The notes below the pieces were generated by a model. The model had not been told where the DNA came from. It saw only the letters and a program-made list of their open reading frames with translations, and searched no databases. This document shows positions 51,374 through 61,592 of a stretch of DNA of 64,000 nt, in pieces. The DNA is from Gyromitra esculenta (taxonomy: Eukaryota > Ascomycota > Pezizomycetes > Pezizales > Discinaceae). How positions within the stretch are numbered: position 1 is the stretch's first letter; the number at the start of each line of letters is the position of its first letter. The stretch spans positions 992,001-1,056,000 of the forward strand of contig JBCAML010000022.1 in NCBI GenBank assembly GCA_038503075.1, written 5' to 3'. The translations under genes and the position numbers were made by a program.

Positions 51374-52286
51374 ATGGCACCTCATTCACCGCTTCCAGTC
51401 CAAACCACAACTAATCGTGAATCGCATCAAAGCACTGAACACGCTCAACACGGGTTCGTTCACCGCGTTCTCGCTCCTCCTGAGTACGTGGTACTAACAT
51501 GTTCGACTCTCTTGTTCCAGCGAACTAAAGCATGGACGTTTCAGAGCTACTACACTTATCAAATCAAAGAATATCTCAAGGTATCTCGCCTTCCTTCCGT
51601 TATCTTTATATCTCTAGGCTAATCTCGGCGCCGTTAGCCATGGTGATACTTTTTTTGGCTTCCTCGGTTTATCTGGGATGGGAGATAAACCTGTGTATGA
51701 AATATCCTCATTCGAAGACGACCCGTTGGCAGAGATTGCACAACAACACCCAGAGCCGACTCACCCACTAGCATCAGCGTCCACACTTTCGTTATTTCCA
51801 TTCACAGAATATGAGTGGTGTCAGATCCGCACACTCAGTACCGCCCCCAGGCTCCCGCTCCCGCTTGAGGGAAAATGGGATCCGGTGGAAGCATGGCTTG
51901 CTGATATAAATCGGCATGAACAGCTTTGGGAGCTCATTAGTGTTAATAGCGATGGCGATAATAGCGAAGAGGGGTATGAGGAGGAAGAGGAGATAGAAGA
52001 GAAAGTAGATGCCATAGATAAGGAGAAGGAAGAGGAGAAAATGGATAGTGGTGGTGGTGATGATGGCGATGATAACGGTGAGTCTTTAGTCTAATCATTT
52101 CTGTCAGATTATGCTATTTACTAATCGAAACATATAGAGCCTCTCACTCGTTCAATTATGGAGAGCAGTGTCGACACCTTGAAATCAACGATGCGTAAAT
52201 TGAAGAGTATCGCATCGCCAGAAGGCTCTGTGATTGCAGGAAAGGACCATGAGGGGAAGAAGTGGCACAGTCTCTTTCAGTTTTAA
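51374..52286 (+). CDS. Small acidic protein of unknown function
   Basis: Proposed exons 51374-51453, 51521-51580, 51638-52077 and 52138-52286 give 242 residues. The third exon is an open, coding-like frame: HGDTFFGFLGLSGMGDKPVY, then FPFTEYEWCQIRTLS and EGKWDPVEAWLADINRHEQL. A Glu/Asp-rich low-complexity stretch follows (about 150-190) and the tail is SSVDTLKSTMRKLKSI to HSLFQF. The last intron has good GTGAGT and TAG signals and preserves frame. The first two introns (67 and 57 nt) were chosen because they have branch-like ACTAAC and CTAAT sites and keep frame, but alternatives exist. I recognise no family. It lies at the border of the AT-rich island. Confidence 0.55.
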
Positions 52287-53958
52287 GAAGATTTCGTTAT
52301 TTTTAGGTTTAGTTTGGGGTAAGAAAGACGGAGAGTTATGAATTTGTTTATTTTTCGTATCGGTGCGAATTTCCTATCTTGAATTATCCGTCTTAAATGT
52401 CTTTCCTTAGTATACCTATCCTTTGCTTTGATTTTTTGTTTATTTCTTGAGCTCTTATTGTCGATTTGGGTTTTGTTTGCCGGGACTTTGCTTTTTCGGT
52501 GTTTTGGTTGTGGGTTTTCTCGCTTGGGTTTCTCGTTTGCTGGGGTTTTGCTACGTGGTGCGTATTTTGGGCTTTTGGGCTTTCTTTGCCCCATTTTTCG
52601 CTTGTCAGATGTCGGATATTTTTCTTTTGGTTGCTTTGCTTTTCTGCTTTTTGTATCTCTGCTGTGCGAAACTATTTTGCTTTTTTTTCCTGTTCGGGAA
52701 ATTTTGGTTTCTGAATTTATCTGTCACCTCTTTTACACCTTACGTTGACGCTATTTCTTTTTACCGCTCATCTATCGTCAGTCTCATTATGTCTGTTTCG
52801 TCATATCATAGACGGAATTAAAAGATAATACCGGCGGAAGGACGGGGGGAATAAAATGGCTATGGAGGGAGAATGGGCGGGTCCCAGACGGATGGCGGTG
52901 GTGGTGGTGGGGTTGATACTTGCACCAATACATGTAGGCAGGCCATATTTGCTAGCAGGCGGTATATGCGCTATTAAATAAAATAAAAAAATGGGGGTGG
53001 AAAAACTTCTTGGGTCAGTTGGTTAGCTGTGTGTCCATCATAGTCTCTGGTGCGCAGCAAGTTGGACTGGGGGTAAGCCCCAGCCCCAGCCCCAGGGAAC
53101 GGGATAGGAAATCTAGTGGTGTGCTTGACAAGACAATCGCAACTGGCAGCATCTTTCTACAGCTTTCATAAATGGGTTTATTCCTCAAACATTTGCCCGA
53201 GTCCAGAATCGCCGTAGCAACTCAAGGAAACGCGTTTGTGCGCCGAGTGATATTTTGTGTTACTGTAATGGAATGGGAACTCCACAAACGTGCGTAAGTC
53301 TTCGTTATGATATCCTTCGACCTCTAAATTTACACTCACATTTATGAGGCGTCAAGTACACTCCCCCACAAGTGAAACCGAAGCCTTGGAACGAGATTTT
53401 CAAACCCTTCTGTTTTCATTCAGTCAGTCTCTCACCAGCTTGCTCTGACAGCGCACCTAGCTAAATAATAGTATGCCCCCCCTCCCCCCTCACTTCAACA
53501 TCCCCTAGAAAAATCTCAAAAGGCTTTTCGTGTAAAGCAAGTCAGGGATAGAAAAACAAATGCGACAGCCTAGCAAATAAATAAACACAAATGGAATGGT
53601 AAGAAAAACAAAACAAAAGGAATTAAAAGAGAGAGAGAAAAAAATAACAACAGCCATCCCATATACTAGATAAGAAATAAAAATAAAAGTGAAAATAAAA
53701 ATAACCCTCTCAAAGTACTCCTCAGAACACAAAAACCCCACAATACATAAACCGCAAACAAAAAACAAAAACAAAAGATAATCGCCAAACGAGAAAGAAA
53801 AAAAAGATAACAGTGAAAAGAGAGGGAAAAAAATATATATGTAAACCATTCGTATGTCTCCTACAAGGTCAGATCCGTCATTAGGAATTAAGAAAAACTC
53901 TCATCTTTTTCATCTTCTCAGACGAAATACTCATCCCGCCCCTTCTCCCTCCCTCCAT
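52287..53958. other. Convergent spacer with low-complexity sequence
   Basis: Two genes converge on this 1.7-kb spacer. The plus strand is T-rich at about 52420-52700 and A-rich at about 53570-53840, matching 3' untranslated regions of the flanking genes. A CCCCAG triplicate lies at 53077-53096. The apparent frame at 53505-53849 on the minus strand encodes only Phe/Leu/Ser runs and is not a gene. Confidence 0.5.
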
Positions 53959-55968
53959 CTAAAAACATTCATCATCGCTCTCTCCTACATCCTCCTCTCT
54001 TATACCTAATCCCTGCTGGCCTCCAACCCTCCGTCTTCCTTCGGGCAGCCTTACTGTGCTCTCACCTCTCAAGACACTTAATGCCCCCTCCAGCCTCTTC
54101 CTCCACTCTCCTCGCCTCCTTTCGTCTCTTTCCGTCTCCATATTGCAACACACGGTGCCCAGTCCCTCAATCATCTTCTCGATTAGCTCGCGATCACTCT
54201 GCCCGAGCTTCAGTGAGATATCGCCGTTGCCGTCTGAGCTGGTGAGAAGTAGCGCATTGCTAGAGTCGTGGCTAGAATTATGGGTAGTCGTGATGTGGGT
54301 ATTGCCGATCGAGATGCCGGACTTGCGGCGCATATTCCGGAGAGGCTGGGAGTGGGTAAGGCGGGCGTCGATGGAGGTATCTGATTCATGGGTGTATGTA
54401 CTGGGAGCAAATTTGGAAGGAGGGTAGTATGCTGTCGGGGTTGGAGCGGGGGAGTTGAGTGGTGGTGTGGACTTGGTGGGGTAGTTGACTTTTGTTGCCT
54501 CCGAGGAAAGTGAAGAAGAAGAATTCTTGTGGTATGGAGCCTGCGGTGTATGCGGTGCACTATGGTATCCATCATCACGTGGTGATGACATTGCGGGAGA
54601 TAGCCACTCCCCTGGTACGTTTAGAGGGGGAGTAGGGTCAATCGGCCGCTGCACACTCGATGCAGCAGAAGAAGAGCGGTCTTCAGCGGCCGTAGCAAAG
54701 CTCTCGATGCTCCCGAAACTATCTCTCCTCATTGTCGCTCTTACTGCAGCAACCCGTGGCGGCTCCAAAACGGTTGCTGTAGATGCGGTTCCGTCACTGC
54801 TGTAGGACATAGGCCTGTTAGTCCCACTACCGTTGGAAGCGGCATAGATGCCGTTTCCATAGAACAAGGCGTCGTATGAGAATGCGTCCTCACGGTCCTC
54901 GTGTCGTGCTTCGAACGGAGAGGCGGAGCGGCGGAAAGCGCGGGGAGTACCAGAGTTGGTAGAGGAGTAGTCGTCTGGAATTTCTTCCGCATTCTCCCAG
55001 ATTTCACTAGATTCAACTGAGCTATTGGCCTTGAGATCCTCGGCTGAGGGCGTAGAGTGGGAGTCATACGGGGTGGGAGTCGAACGAAGAGATGTTACTG
55101 AGCGACGTTTCATGGAGTCTGTTTTTGCCTGGTTTTGAAGATTTGTGATTTTACCCCGAAGATCCTTCATCTGGTCCCGCAGAGCGCGCATTTGCTGGGT
55201 ACTCTTCGATGGGGAAGTTGACTGCTCTGATTGTGGTCGCTCGATCTCCGCTGGATGTTCATCTACATCTTCAATTGTACCCAACCCATCACCCCCTGTA
55301 CGACTTGAGCTCCGAGATCCATTCACGCCCTTCCTCGTAGATGGCACGGCGCTCTCGCTATTGGTCCTCAAGTGCGAACTAATGTTACTATTTCCGTAGG
55401 ATATATTATTGCCCGCTATTACCTCATTCCGAAGCCGAAATCGATGAGAATGCAGCGCCGGCATCGCCTTCACGCCATCCAATTGCTCGTGAAAGCTCGT
55501 CGGCGTAGTGCTCGGGCTCAGGATCAGGGAGCTCCTTGCACGACTGATGTTTTGCCCGCATAGATCCAGCTTCTTTTTTGCGTTTGCCAAGATGCGTTCG
55601 GCCCGCCATGATAGGTCGGACGGAGTATGTGGACGGACGATGCTCCCACCCTCGTTGTCGTTGTCGTGGCCGTCGAAAACACTATCGGCGTAGATGCTTT
55701 CACCGCCGTACATACTAGAATCGTCGCCCATCTCCGAGATGTTATCGAAACCAAACCCTTCGATTTCAATTGTGCCGTCCGATAGAAAAGACGCAACAGA
55801 AACACTCCGCACGTGAGTTGGCCGCTGGTGAGCTTGCGGCGGCGAGGGTGTTCGCGAAGGTGAATTCTCGGAAATGTCAGGTAGCAAACTAGGGGTTCGC
55901 AGCGATGACAAGGAGCGCTGGCGTGGTGCCGGATATCGCATCGCTATAGAGTCGGAGTAGGACGACAT
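53959..55968 (-). CDS. Ser-rich conserved-type fungal protein with a coiled coil
   Basis: Single-exon frame of 669 residues from ATG to TAG. The first 100 residues hold Ser/Pro stretches (RTPSLLPDISENSPSRTPSP) and a short acidic motif (SDGTIEIEGFGFDNISEMGD). A conserved-looking helix, LSWRAERILANAKKKLDLCG, lies at about 118-137 and leads to SRARSSLILSPS. A coiled coil lies at about 255-290 (MRALRDQMKDLRGKITNLQN). The C-terminal 80 residues are charged and helical (QSDRELIEKMIEGLGTVCCN, then RDERRRGEWRKRLEGALSVL). The many SP and TP sites suggest phosphorylation, as in cytoskeletal or signalling scaffolds, but I cannot name the family. The length of the open frame and its structured segments make it a real gene. 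Confidence 0.8.
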   Translation of the reverse strand: MSSYSDSIAMRYPAPRQRSLSSLRTPSLLPDISENSPSRTPSPPQAHQRPTHVRSVSVASFLSDGTIEIEGFGFDNISEMGDDSSMYGGESIYADSVFDGHDNDNEGGSIVRPHTPSDLSWRAERILANAKKKLDLCGQNISRARSSLILSPSTTPTSFHEQLDGVKAMPALHSHRFRLRNEVIAGNNISYGNSNISSHLRTNSESAVPSTRKGVNGSRSSSRTGGDGLGTIEDVDEHPAEIERPQSEQSTSPSKSTQQMRALRDQMKDLRGKITNLQNQAKTDSMKRRSVTSLRSTPTPYDSHSTPSAEDLKANSSVESSEIWENAEEIPDDYSSTNSGTPRAFRRSASPFEARHEDREDAFSYDALFYGNGIYAASNGSGTNRPMSYSSDGTASTATVLEPPRVAAVRATMRRDSFGSIESFATAAEDRSSSAASSVQRPIDPTPPLNVPGEWLSPAMSSPRDDGYHSAPHTPQAPYHKNSSSSLSSEATKVNYPTKSTPPLNSPAPTPTAYYPPSKFAPSTYTHESDTSIDARLTHSQPLRNMRRKSGISIGNTHITTTHNSSHDSSNALLLTSSDGNGDISLKLGQSDRELIEKMIEGLGTVCCNMETERDERRRGEWRKRLEGALSVLRGESTVRLPEGRRRVGGQQGLGIREEDVGESDDECF

Positions 55969-58210
55969 CGGAGAGGATTAAAAAAGAGCGTGGTGTTTGT
56001 ATTATTAGTAAAAAAATAAAAATAAAAAAAGCGAATGAATGAATGAAACGCCAGGGAGGCGAGGAGAGGTGTCAACGAAAGGATGCTCCCTGCCAGGCAG
56101 CAAATGATGATGATGAATGGAGGTTTGGTTGTGGAGGTGAGGAGGGAATTGGTGTTGCGTCTGAGCAAGGGGAAGCTGAGATTTCCCTTCCTAGCTGACC
56201 TCCCTTGTGCCACGCAAGCACGGAATTGCTCAGGAAAAAATTGAATGTCGAAATCGATAACGAAACGGCGGCAGCGGCTGTCAATTGATTAATCTCCAGT
56301 CCCAGCGAGTAGGTCGGTAGTATGAATAAATTAATATATCCTTGAAAGAACAAGCTCGTTAAGGCTTTTTTATCCCAGGTTTTGCTCAAATTGTTTTCCC
56401 CTTCTCACATGGGATTCCGCAATCAATGCGTGACTTCATTAACTACGGAAAGCAGAGAGAGAAAAACACCACTTGCTATCCCAAAACGGAGGGAAAACCA
56501 GAGGGCTGGAGGACACAAGCGAGTGCTTTCCTGCGGCGGCTAGGGTTCCACAGCACGGCCCTTTAAACGACAAGGGTTCCGTGAAATCTGCTTTGGAATA
56601 TCGACAGCCATTGGGAGTGATTTGTACCTGCAGCCACATAGCGATGCGAACACCCAATAGCTACGCTGTGATGGAGGCAGCAGAGTTTGATGGGGCTCAG
56701 ACAAATCGATGCTGTACCTGCCATCCCCGGATTCTTATTTGCATACGTATAGCGATCAATTCGCCTTTAGCGATCGATTAGAAATTGCGTGCCAGGGGTG
56801 TTTGATGTGTTTGCAAATCGCAATTGACCCGCACAACAGCGATGCCATGAGGCTAGGACGGCACAAGTTCCTCGGCGGTGGGGGGAGGCCGAGCAAAGGC
56901 AGCAAGCAAGCAAGCATGAAGTTCTGCAAGATCTTCAGGAGATCCGCGGAAAGCTCCAGGCGCGAAAGCAGCAACAGCAGCAAGCACGAGATCGCGTGCT
57001 GGCCCAAAAGCGTCTCAACCATCACCAAGAACCAATTCATCATCCGCAAGGGGCCCTTCTCACGAGATCCCGCGCCCGTGTCACTATTGAACAAAAAAAA
57101 CAAACACCATCAGACAGCCGTATGGGTGCCCGCTTGAGAAGCCGGCATATGCTGTTGCAGAGAGCCTCATCTTCACCAAGGTGGCCGCCGCGGCCCGAGC
57201 GGTACTCAGAAACCTTAAATATTCGTGCCCTAACCCTTAGTCTATCCCAGCAAAGCGCCGGTGGACAACCTCGAGAAGGAAGCGGGGCAATGGCACAATC
57301 ATGTATGCATGATACTTGGGTCTTGTCACCAGTTGCCATATGGTTCAATAGTCAAGACCTTAACGTGCGGTGTATTGGGTAACAAAGCCGTTCGGGTGAT
57401 TGCTACATAAGCAGGGAGGGTAATGTTTTCTGCACAACAAGCTGTGTTAGCTATGCTGTCTCGAACCAGAACTGAGCTTACTTTTATTTTCCCTGGGAAA
57501 TGGGTAGAGCTGGTTACTGAAATCTGGGTATGGTGAATCGCATTGATCGGCCGACAGTGGGGATGGTGGAGAGGTCTGAGTGGCGGTTGTGGGAGTCCAC
57601 ATAAACACGAGCTGGCAGAATACGGATGAAAGAGAAGTGAAGAAGCATGAGCGACTAAATAGACAACCCAACCTTTTGGTTTTGCTTTAAGGAACGAAGA
57701 TAGCTGTTTTGTTCATATCACTAAGTCAGACACAGCTACAGTACTCCTTGCATACATGTACTTAAATACTCCCGTTTACAGCAAAATAGCCATTAAAAAA
57801 AGTCTTCGACGAATACTCTTCATTTGTTGACTCCTATTGGATCCCTGTAGATGGTGGTTTACGTGACGCTCTGCCACTACTTTGATTCACAGCGTATCCC
57901 TCGCGGTCATTTATTCTATTATAGCCATTGGTGATATTGTACAGCATTATTGCTCATTACATGTAGTAGGTAATATATGAGGTATGCATATATAATAGCC
58001 ATATCAAAATCAACCTTAGACGTGGTTGCCATTGACACTCCTCCGCACCAGCCGTGAGACTTTATATTCAAACTCACAGAATATCACTCGCAGTCTATGC
58101 ACCAAACAGAACCACAGTACCCAGTTCCCATTGATGAAGTAGAAAAAAAAGCATATAACTTTTCCAATCCCTAACCCATATTCACACCTACAAACAAGTA
58201 CACCAAGCCA
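55969..58210. other. Intergenic region upstream of the Ser-rich gene
   Basis: The first 400 bp should hold the promoter of the Ser-rich gene, with a GAATGAATGAATG simple repeat near 56032-56045. Frames between 56473 and 57382 overlap on both strands with no domain content. A short AT-rich block (57700-58180) precedes the ACL4 3' end. No gene or RNA recognised. Confidence 0.45.
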
Positions 58211-59526
58211 TTACTCTACCATCTCATCATCCTCGTCATCCTCGTCATCCTCGTCATCCTCGTCATCCTCCCACTCCTCCTCCTCCTCTTCTCCATCCTC
58301 GTCCTCCATCCGCTCCGGCAACACCGCGTTTATACTCGCTAGCAGCTCCAACACATGTTCTTTAATCCCCTCATCTTCCCACTCCAGCGCAATATACAAC
58401 TATACACCTGTCAGCATCCTACCCAACCTTACGAAAGGACTCAAAACCAACCGTTTCACAATTCCCTAACCATTCCCTAGCAGCCTCCCACAAATCCGCA
58501 CGTTCTCTACTCCCTTCCTCCTCCTGCTCGCCTAGCAAGAATAAGCACCATCCTCCCAAATACCACAGATCCGGTAACTGATCATCCTCCAGCTGCAGCC
58601 GCTCCAGTACCTCAAGCGCAGTCTCGTGCTGCTCGGTCTCGATCAGTAGTTTAGACAGATTGACTCGCGATGCATAAGTCGGTATCTCCTCATCCCCCAA
58701 ATCCAGATCTTTCCAGAGCCCAAACGAGCGCTGCAGCGCAGCAACCGCGTCCTCAATCCGCTGCTGCGAGATCCGGACCGACGCAAGAGTCTGCAGCGCT
58801 TCCGCGGAAGTTGGAACCACGAGTAGTGCTTCAGTAACATACTTTTCGCAGCGCTCCTCTGCATCCGGTTCCATACTAATCACCATCAGTAACCCCAACT
58901 CCCAACCCCAGCTCCAGCCCTCCAAATAAGCTAGGTTAGACGCACCATAGATCACTCATGTATATTTCTGCCATAGCACATAGCGCACTACATAGCTTCC
59001 CATCTAGTAACCGCTCGTCTGCTTTCGCTTTCGCTTTCGCTTTCCCCCGGCTGTCGCGCGCCTGTATCCATTTTCGCAGAACTTCGACGCCGCGGGTATA
59101 CCATTCCATCATCTTCTCTCCGCCCTGTCCCAGCTGCGCTAGCCATAGGAATTTTTCTGGCCCGCTTTCGGATCCGGTAGGGTCTAGCGAGACAGCTTTC
59201 TCGAACACGGTTCGGGCGGTGTCTTCGTCGCCGAGCTCGATGTGGATTTCGGCGAGGAGCTCGAGTGCGGGGAGGGAGGTGGGGACTAGTGTTAGTGCGT
59301 GTGCTGCGAGCGCGAGGGCTTTGTGGGGCGAGTTTTGCTCGTGGAGGAGGACGGTGGCTTGAGCTATTAGTTCTGCTGGTGAGGGTTCTGGGAGTGTGGG
59401 TGTGGGTGTGGGTGTGGGATTGGAGGCGTGTGGGTTTGTGGAGAAGGCGCCGGTGGAATTGAGGAGTGATTTTTCGCGTTTAGAGGCTCTGGAGGATTTG
59501 CGTTTTGTTGTGCGTTGTTTTGCCAT
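58211..59526 (-). CDS. ACL4: Acl4-type TPR chaperone of ribosomal protein uL4 (Rpl4)
   Basis: Exons 59526-58946, 58875-58452 and 58399-58211 give 397 residues. The basic N-terminus (KQRTTKRKSSRASKREKSLL) is followed by tetratricopeptide-type helices: ALALAAHALTLVPTSLPALE, IHIELGDEDTARTVFEKAVS, then across intron 1 CAMAEIYMSDLCMEPDAEER and EALQTLASVRISQQR, and later LSKLLIETEQHETALEVLER. The C-terminus is an acidic run of Glu and Asp. Yeast Acl4 is a nuclear TPR protein that captures nascent Rpl4 and hands it to the assembling 60S subunit; the acidic tail fits binding of a basic client. The intron of 52 nt at 58451-58400 uses donor GTTGGT; a nearer GTTGGG donor would leave only about 28 nt. 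Simple repeats encode KAKAKA (59016-59043) and TPTPTP (59394-59418). Confidence 0.88.
58214..58272. repeat. CATCCTCGT tandem repeat encoding the acidic tail of ACL4
   Basis: A 9-nt unit repeated about five times in frame encodes Asp-Asp-Glu on the minus strand. Length variation between strains would be expected. Confidence 0.85.
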
Positions 59527-59829
59527 TGCTGTTTTTATATTAGGGTTGGCTGATTGGTGGTGATTGTGGGTGGTGGTGGGGGTTTTTGTTTGGCGGGGAG
59601 AGTTTCGAAGATTACCGTTTTTTTTCCGAGCTGGAAAAAGAAAAGAGCAACGCTGCGAACTTCCCCTCTGTCGGCTAGCCGTGCGTGGTAATGATCAACC
59701 TGCACTCAACCCCGCCAACCTTCTCGAAATCGCTGAATATCGCATCTCGAAGTCCCATCAACACCAGGAATCTCTTGCTCCAGCCCTACAGTCTCTTACC
59801 ACCCCCTCTTGCCCTCCCCACCGCCTCCA
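59527..59829. promoter_or_regulatory. Divergent promoter between ACL4 and GIR2
   Basis: Only 303 bp separate the two start codons. The half near ACL4 is G/T-rich on the plus strand (GGGTGGTGGTGGGGG) and the half near GIR2 is C-rich. A shared bidirectional promoter is likely, linking two genes of the translation apparatus. Confidence 0.55.
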
Positions 59830-60879
59830 ATGGCGTCCGAAGAACAGATCCAAGAGGTCGAAGTCCTCCAGTCCATCTACCCCGACGAACTCGTCCGTAA
59901 GAACCCATCCACTCCCTCCCTACACACCTAAACTTCTCCCAGCTAACCACCCTCCACCCTCTCCTTTACCCGGGGAGGAAAGAACCCAATATATCTAGGA
60001 ATCTCAGACACACAATTCAGCATCCGGCTAGTCCTCGAGCCTCCCGTCATCCCCGGACAGATCCATGAACCGCGTATGCACTACCACCACCACCACTGAC
60101 CACCAACAGTAACAATCACAAAGTTCCCCCCTCCCCCCTAGAACACTGGAAAGCAAAAACAAAAACAAAAACATATTCACAAAAAAATAAATAAAAACTA
60201 AGGACGCTAACACTGTGCATGTGTGTGTGTGTGTGTGTCTCGATAGCGATAATAAACCTCCATGTGACATACCCACCTACATACCCCGACACAGCGCCAG
60301 ACCTTGATCTCACCATCGATGCTGCGTCGCCGAGCTCGTCGCTGTCGTTTCCGGAGGATAAGGAGTTGCTACTGAACGGGCTTGCGCCGACCGTGGAGGA
60401 GAATCTGGGGATGGCTATGATATTCTCGCTTGCGACTACGCTGAAGGAGGGGGCGGAGACACTGCTGCATGATCGCGCGCATGCGGTGGAGAAGGAGCGG
60501 GAAGACCACCTGAGGAAGGAGGAGGAGAAGGAGATGGAGAAGTTCCGTGGAACGCTGGTGACAAAGGAGAGGTTTATGGACTGGGTTACCAAATTCAAGG
60601 AGGAGGCTGCTAGGAAGGCATTGGCGGAAAAGGAAAAAGAGGAAGCGGAAGAGAAAGGAAAGAGGGGTGGAGGAGGCGGGGGTGCTGTTAAGGAAAAGAG
60701 GCTGACAGGTTTGTCGTTTTCTAATACTCCCCCTTTCAAATTCAACGCTGGGGAGCTGATAAAACCTTGGTTCAGGGAGACAGCTTTACGAGAGAGGGAT
60801 TGTGGGAAATGCAGACGACCTGGAGGAAGACGCCGATGACGTGGAAGTCGATATTGCAAAATTGAAAGTCAAGGAGTAG
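59830..60879 (+). CDS. GIR2: RWD-domain protein Gir2 (RWDD1/DFRP2 family)
   Basis: Exons 59830-59896, 59999-60073, 60247-60708 and 60776-60879 give 235 residues. The RWD domain fills about 1-115: EEQIQEVEVLQSIYPDELV, ISDTQFSIRLVLEPP and INLHVTYPPTYPDTAPDLDL, which includes the family's YPxxYPDxxP motif. A charged helical region (about 130-195) leads to the Gir2 signature LTGRQLYER, rebuilt only by the last splice, and an acidic tail (DDLEEDADDVEVD). Gir2 binds Gcn1 through its RWD domain and the GTPase Rbg2 (DRG2) through its C-terminus, acting on polysomes and competing with Gcn2 in amino-acid starvation signalling. The introns lengthen the gene with low-complexity DNA, including the GT repeat beside the third acceptor. 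High confidence in family; the C after codon 22 is completed to CGA at exon 2. Confidence 0.92.
60221..60238. repeat. GT dinucleotide repeat inside GIR2 intron 2
   Basis: About nine GT units end eight bases before the acceptor of the second GIR2 intron (60074-60246). The repeat occupies the place of the polypyrimidine tract, so length changes could affect splicing. Confidence 0.8.
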
Positions 60880-61069
60880 ATTTATATAGAGCTCCATACC
60901 CGGCTGTAATAAAAAACCATATCACACAAAACCATACTGCTCACTGCACATCCCCCATAAGGCACTAGATTGATAAAAAAAAAGGTAGAATTTAATTTCC
61001 ATGCTAAAGCAGTTTATAAACGCCTATGTAGCACCATCCATCCCACCAAGCCCCCATAACAATGTCCCC

Positions 61070-61592
61070 CTAATTTGTCTTAAACATATCACTCTCATCA
61101 TAATCATCCCCCACCCAACCTATCCTCCCACAATTAGCTCTGCCTCCCCCCCCTTCAATCAACCACGAATCAAAGGAGGACCAAAACTCACGCAACGAGA
61201 ACTTCCCATCTACCAGTTTCTCCCTCGCAGTCTCGGCATCCTCAATCGCCCTCTTACTCGCCCAGCTCGGCACGAACCCGCCCTGACTCGACTGACTAGC
61301 CCTGGCTTCGTCAGCGCTCTTCAGCACCAAGGGAGTGCCTTGCTGGCTCGCGGGCGGGGTTTGCTGTGTGTCGGGTGGAGAGTGGAGGGATAGGTGTTCA
61401 GCGGGGTTGATGAGTGGGTTCTGGCTCTGCAGAGCAGGTGGGGTGGAGGGTGTTGAAGAGGGTGAGTCGTGCATTTGGGAGTCTTCGCCGTCTGTGGGGT
61501 GTGGTGGGTTAGAGGATGGGAAGGTGGGAGTGTGGGAGTGTGTGGGAGAGATAGAATGGATATGAGAGGGGCGTACCGGAGATATTGGCCAT
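61070..61592 (-). CDS. Small Ser/Pro-rich protein with conserved-looking C-terminus
   Basis: Two exons, 61592-61577 (16 nt) and 61491-61070, joined over an 85-nt intron, give 145 residues starting MANISDGEDSQMHDSPSS. The tiny first exon is supported by donor GTACGC, acceptor CACAG and perfect frame. The first 70 residues are Ser/Pro/Gln-rich and probably disordered. A helical segment (VPSWASKRAIEDAETAREKL, then FSLREFWSSFDSWLIE) follows, with an acidic end (GDDYDESDMF). The combination of a disordered N-terminus and one amphipathic helix suggests a binding peptide or small assembly factor, but I do not recognise the family. It lies 190 bp from the convergent GIR2 3' end. Confidence 0.65.

Noticed and set aside
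53015..53100. GTCAGTTGGTTAGC resembling a tRNA D-arm
   Set aside because: No B box, anticodon stem or acceptor stem follows; the downstream sequence is a CCCCAG repeat.
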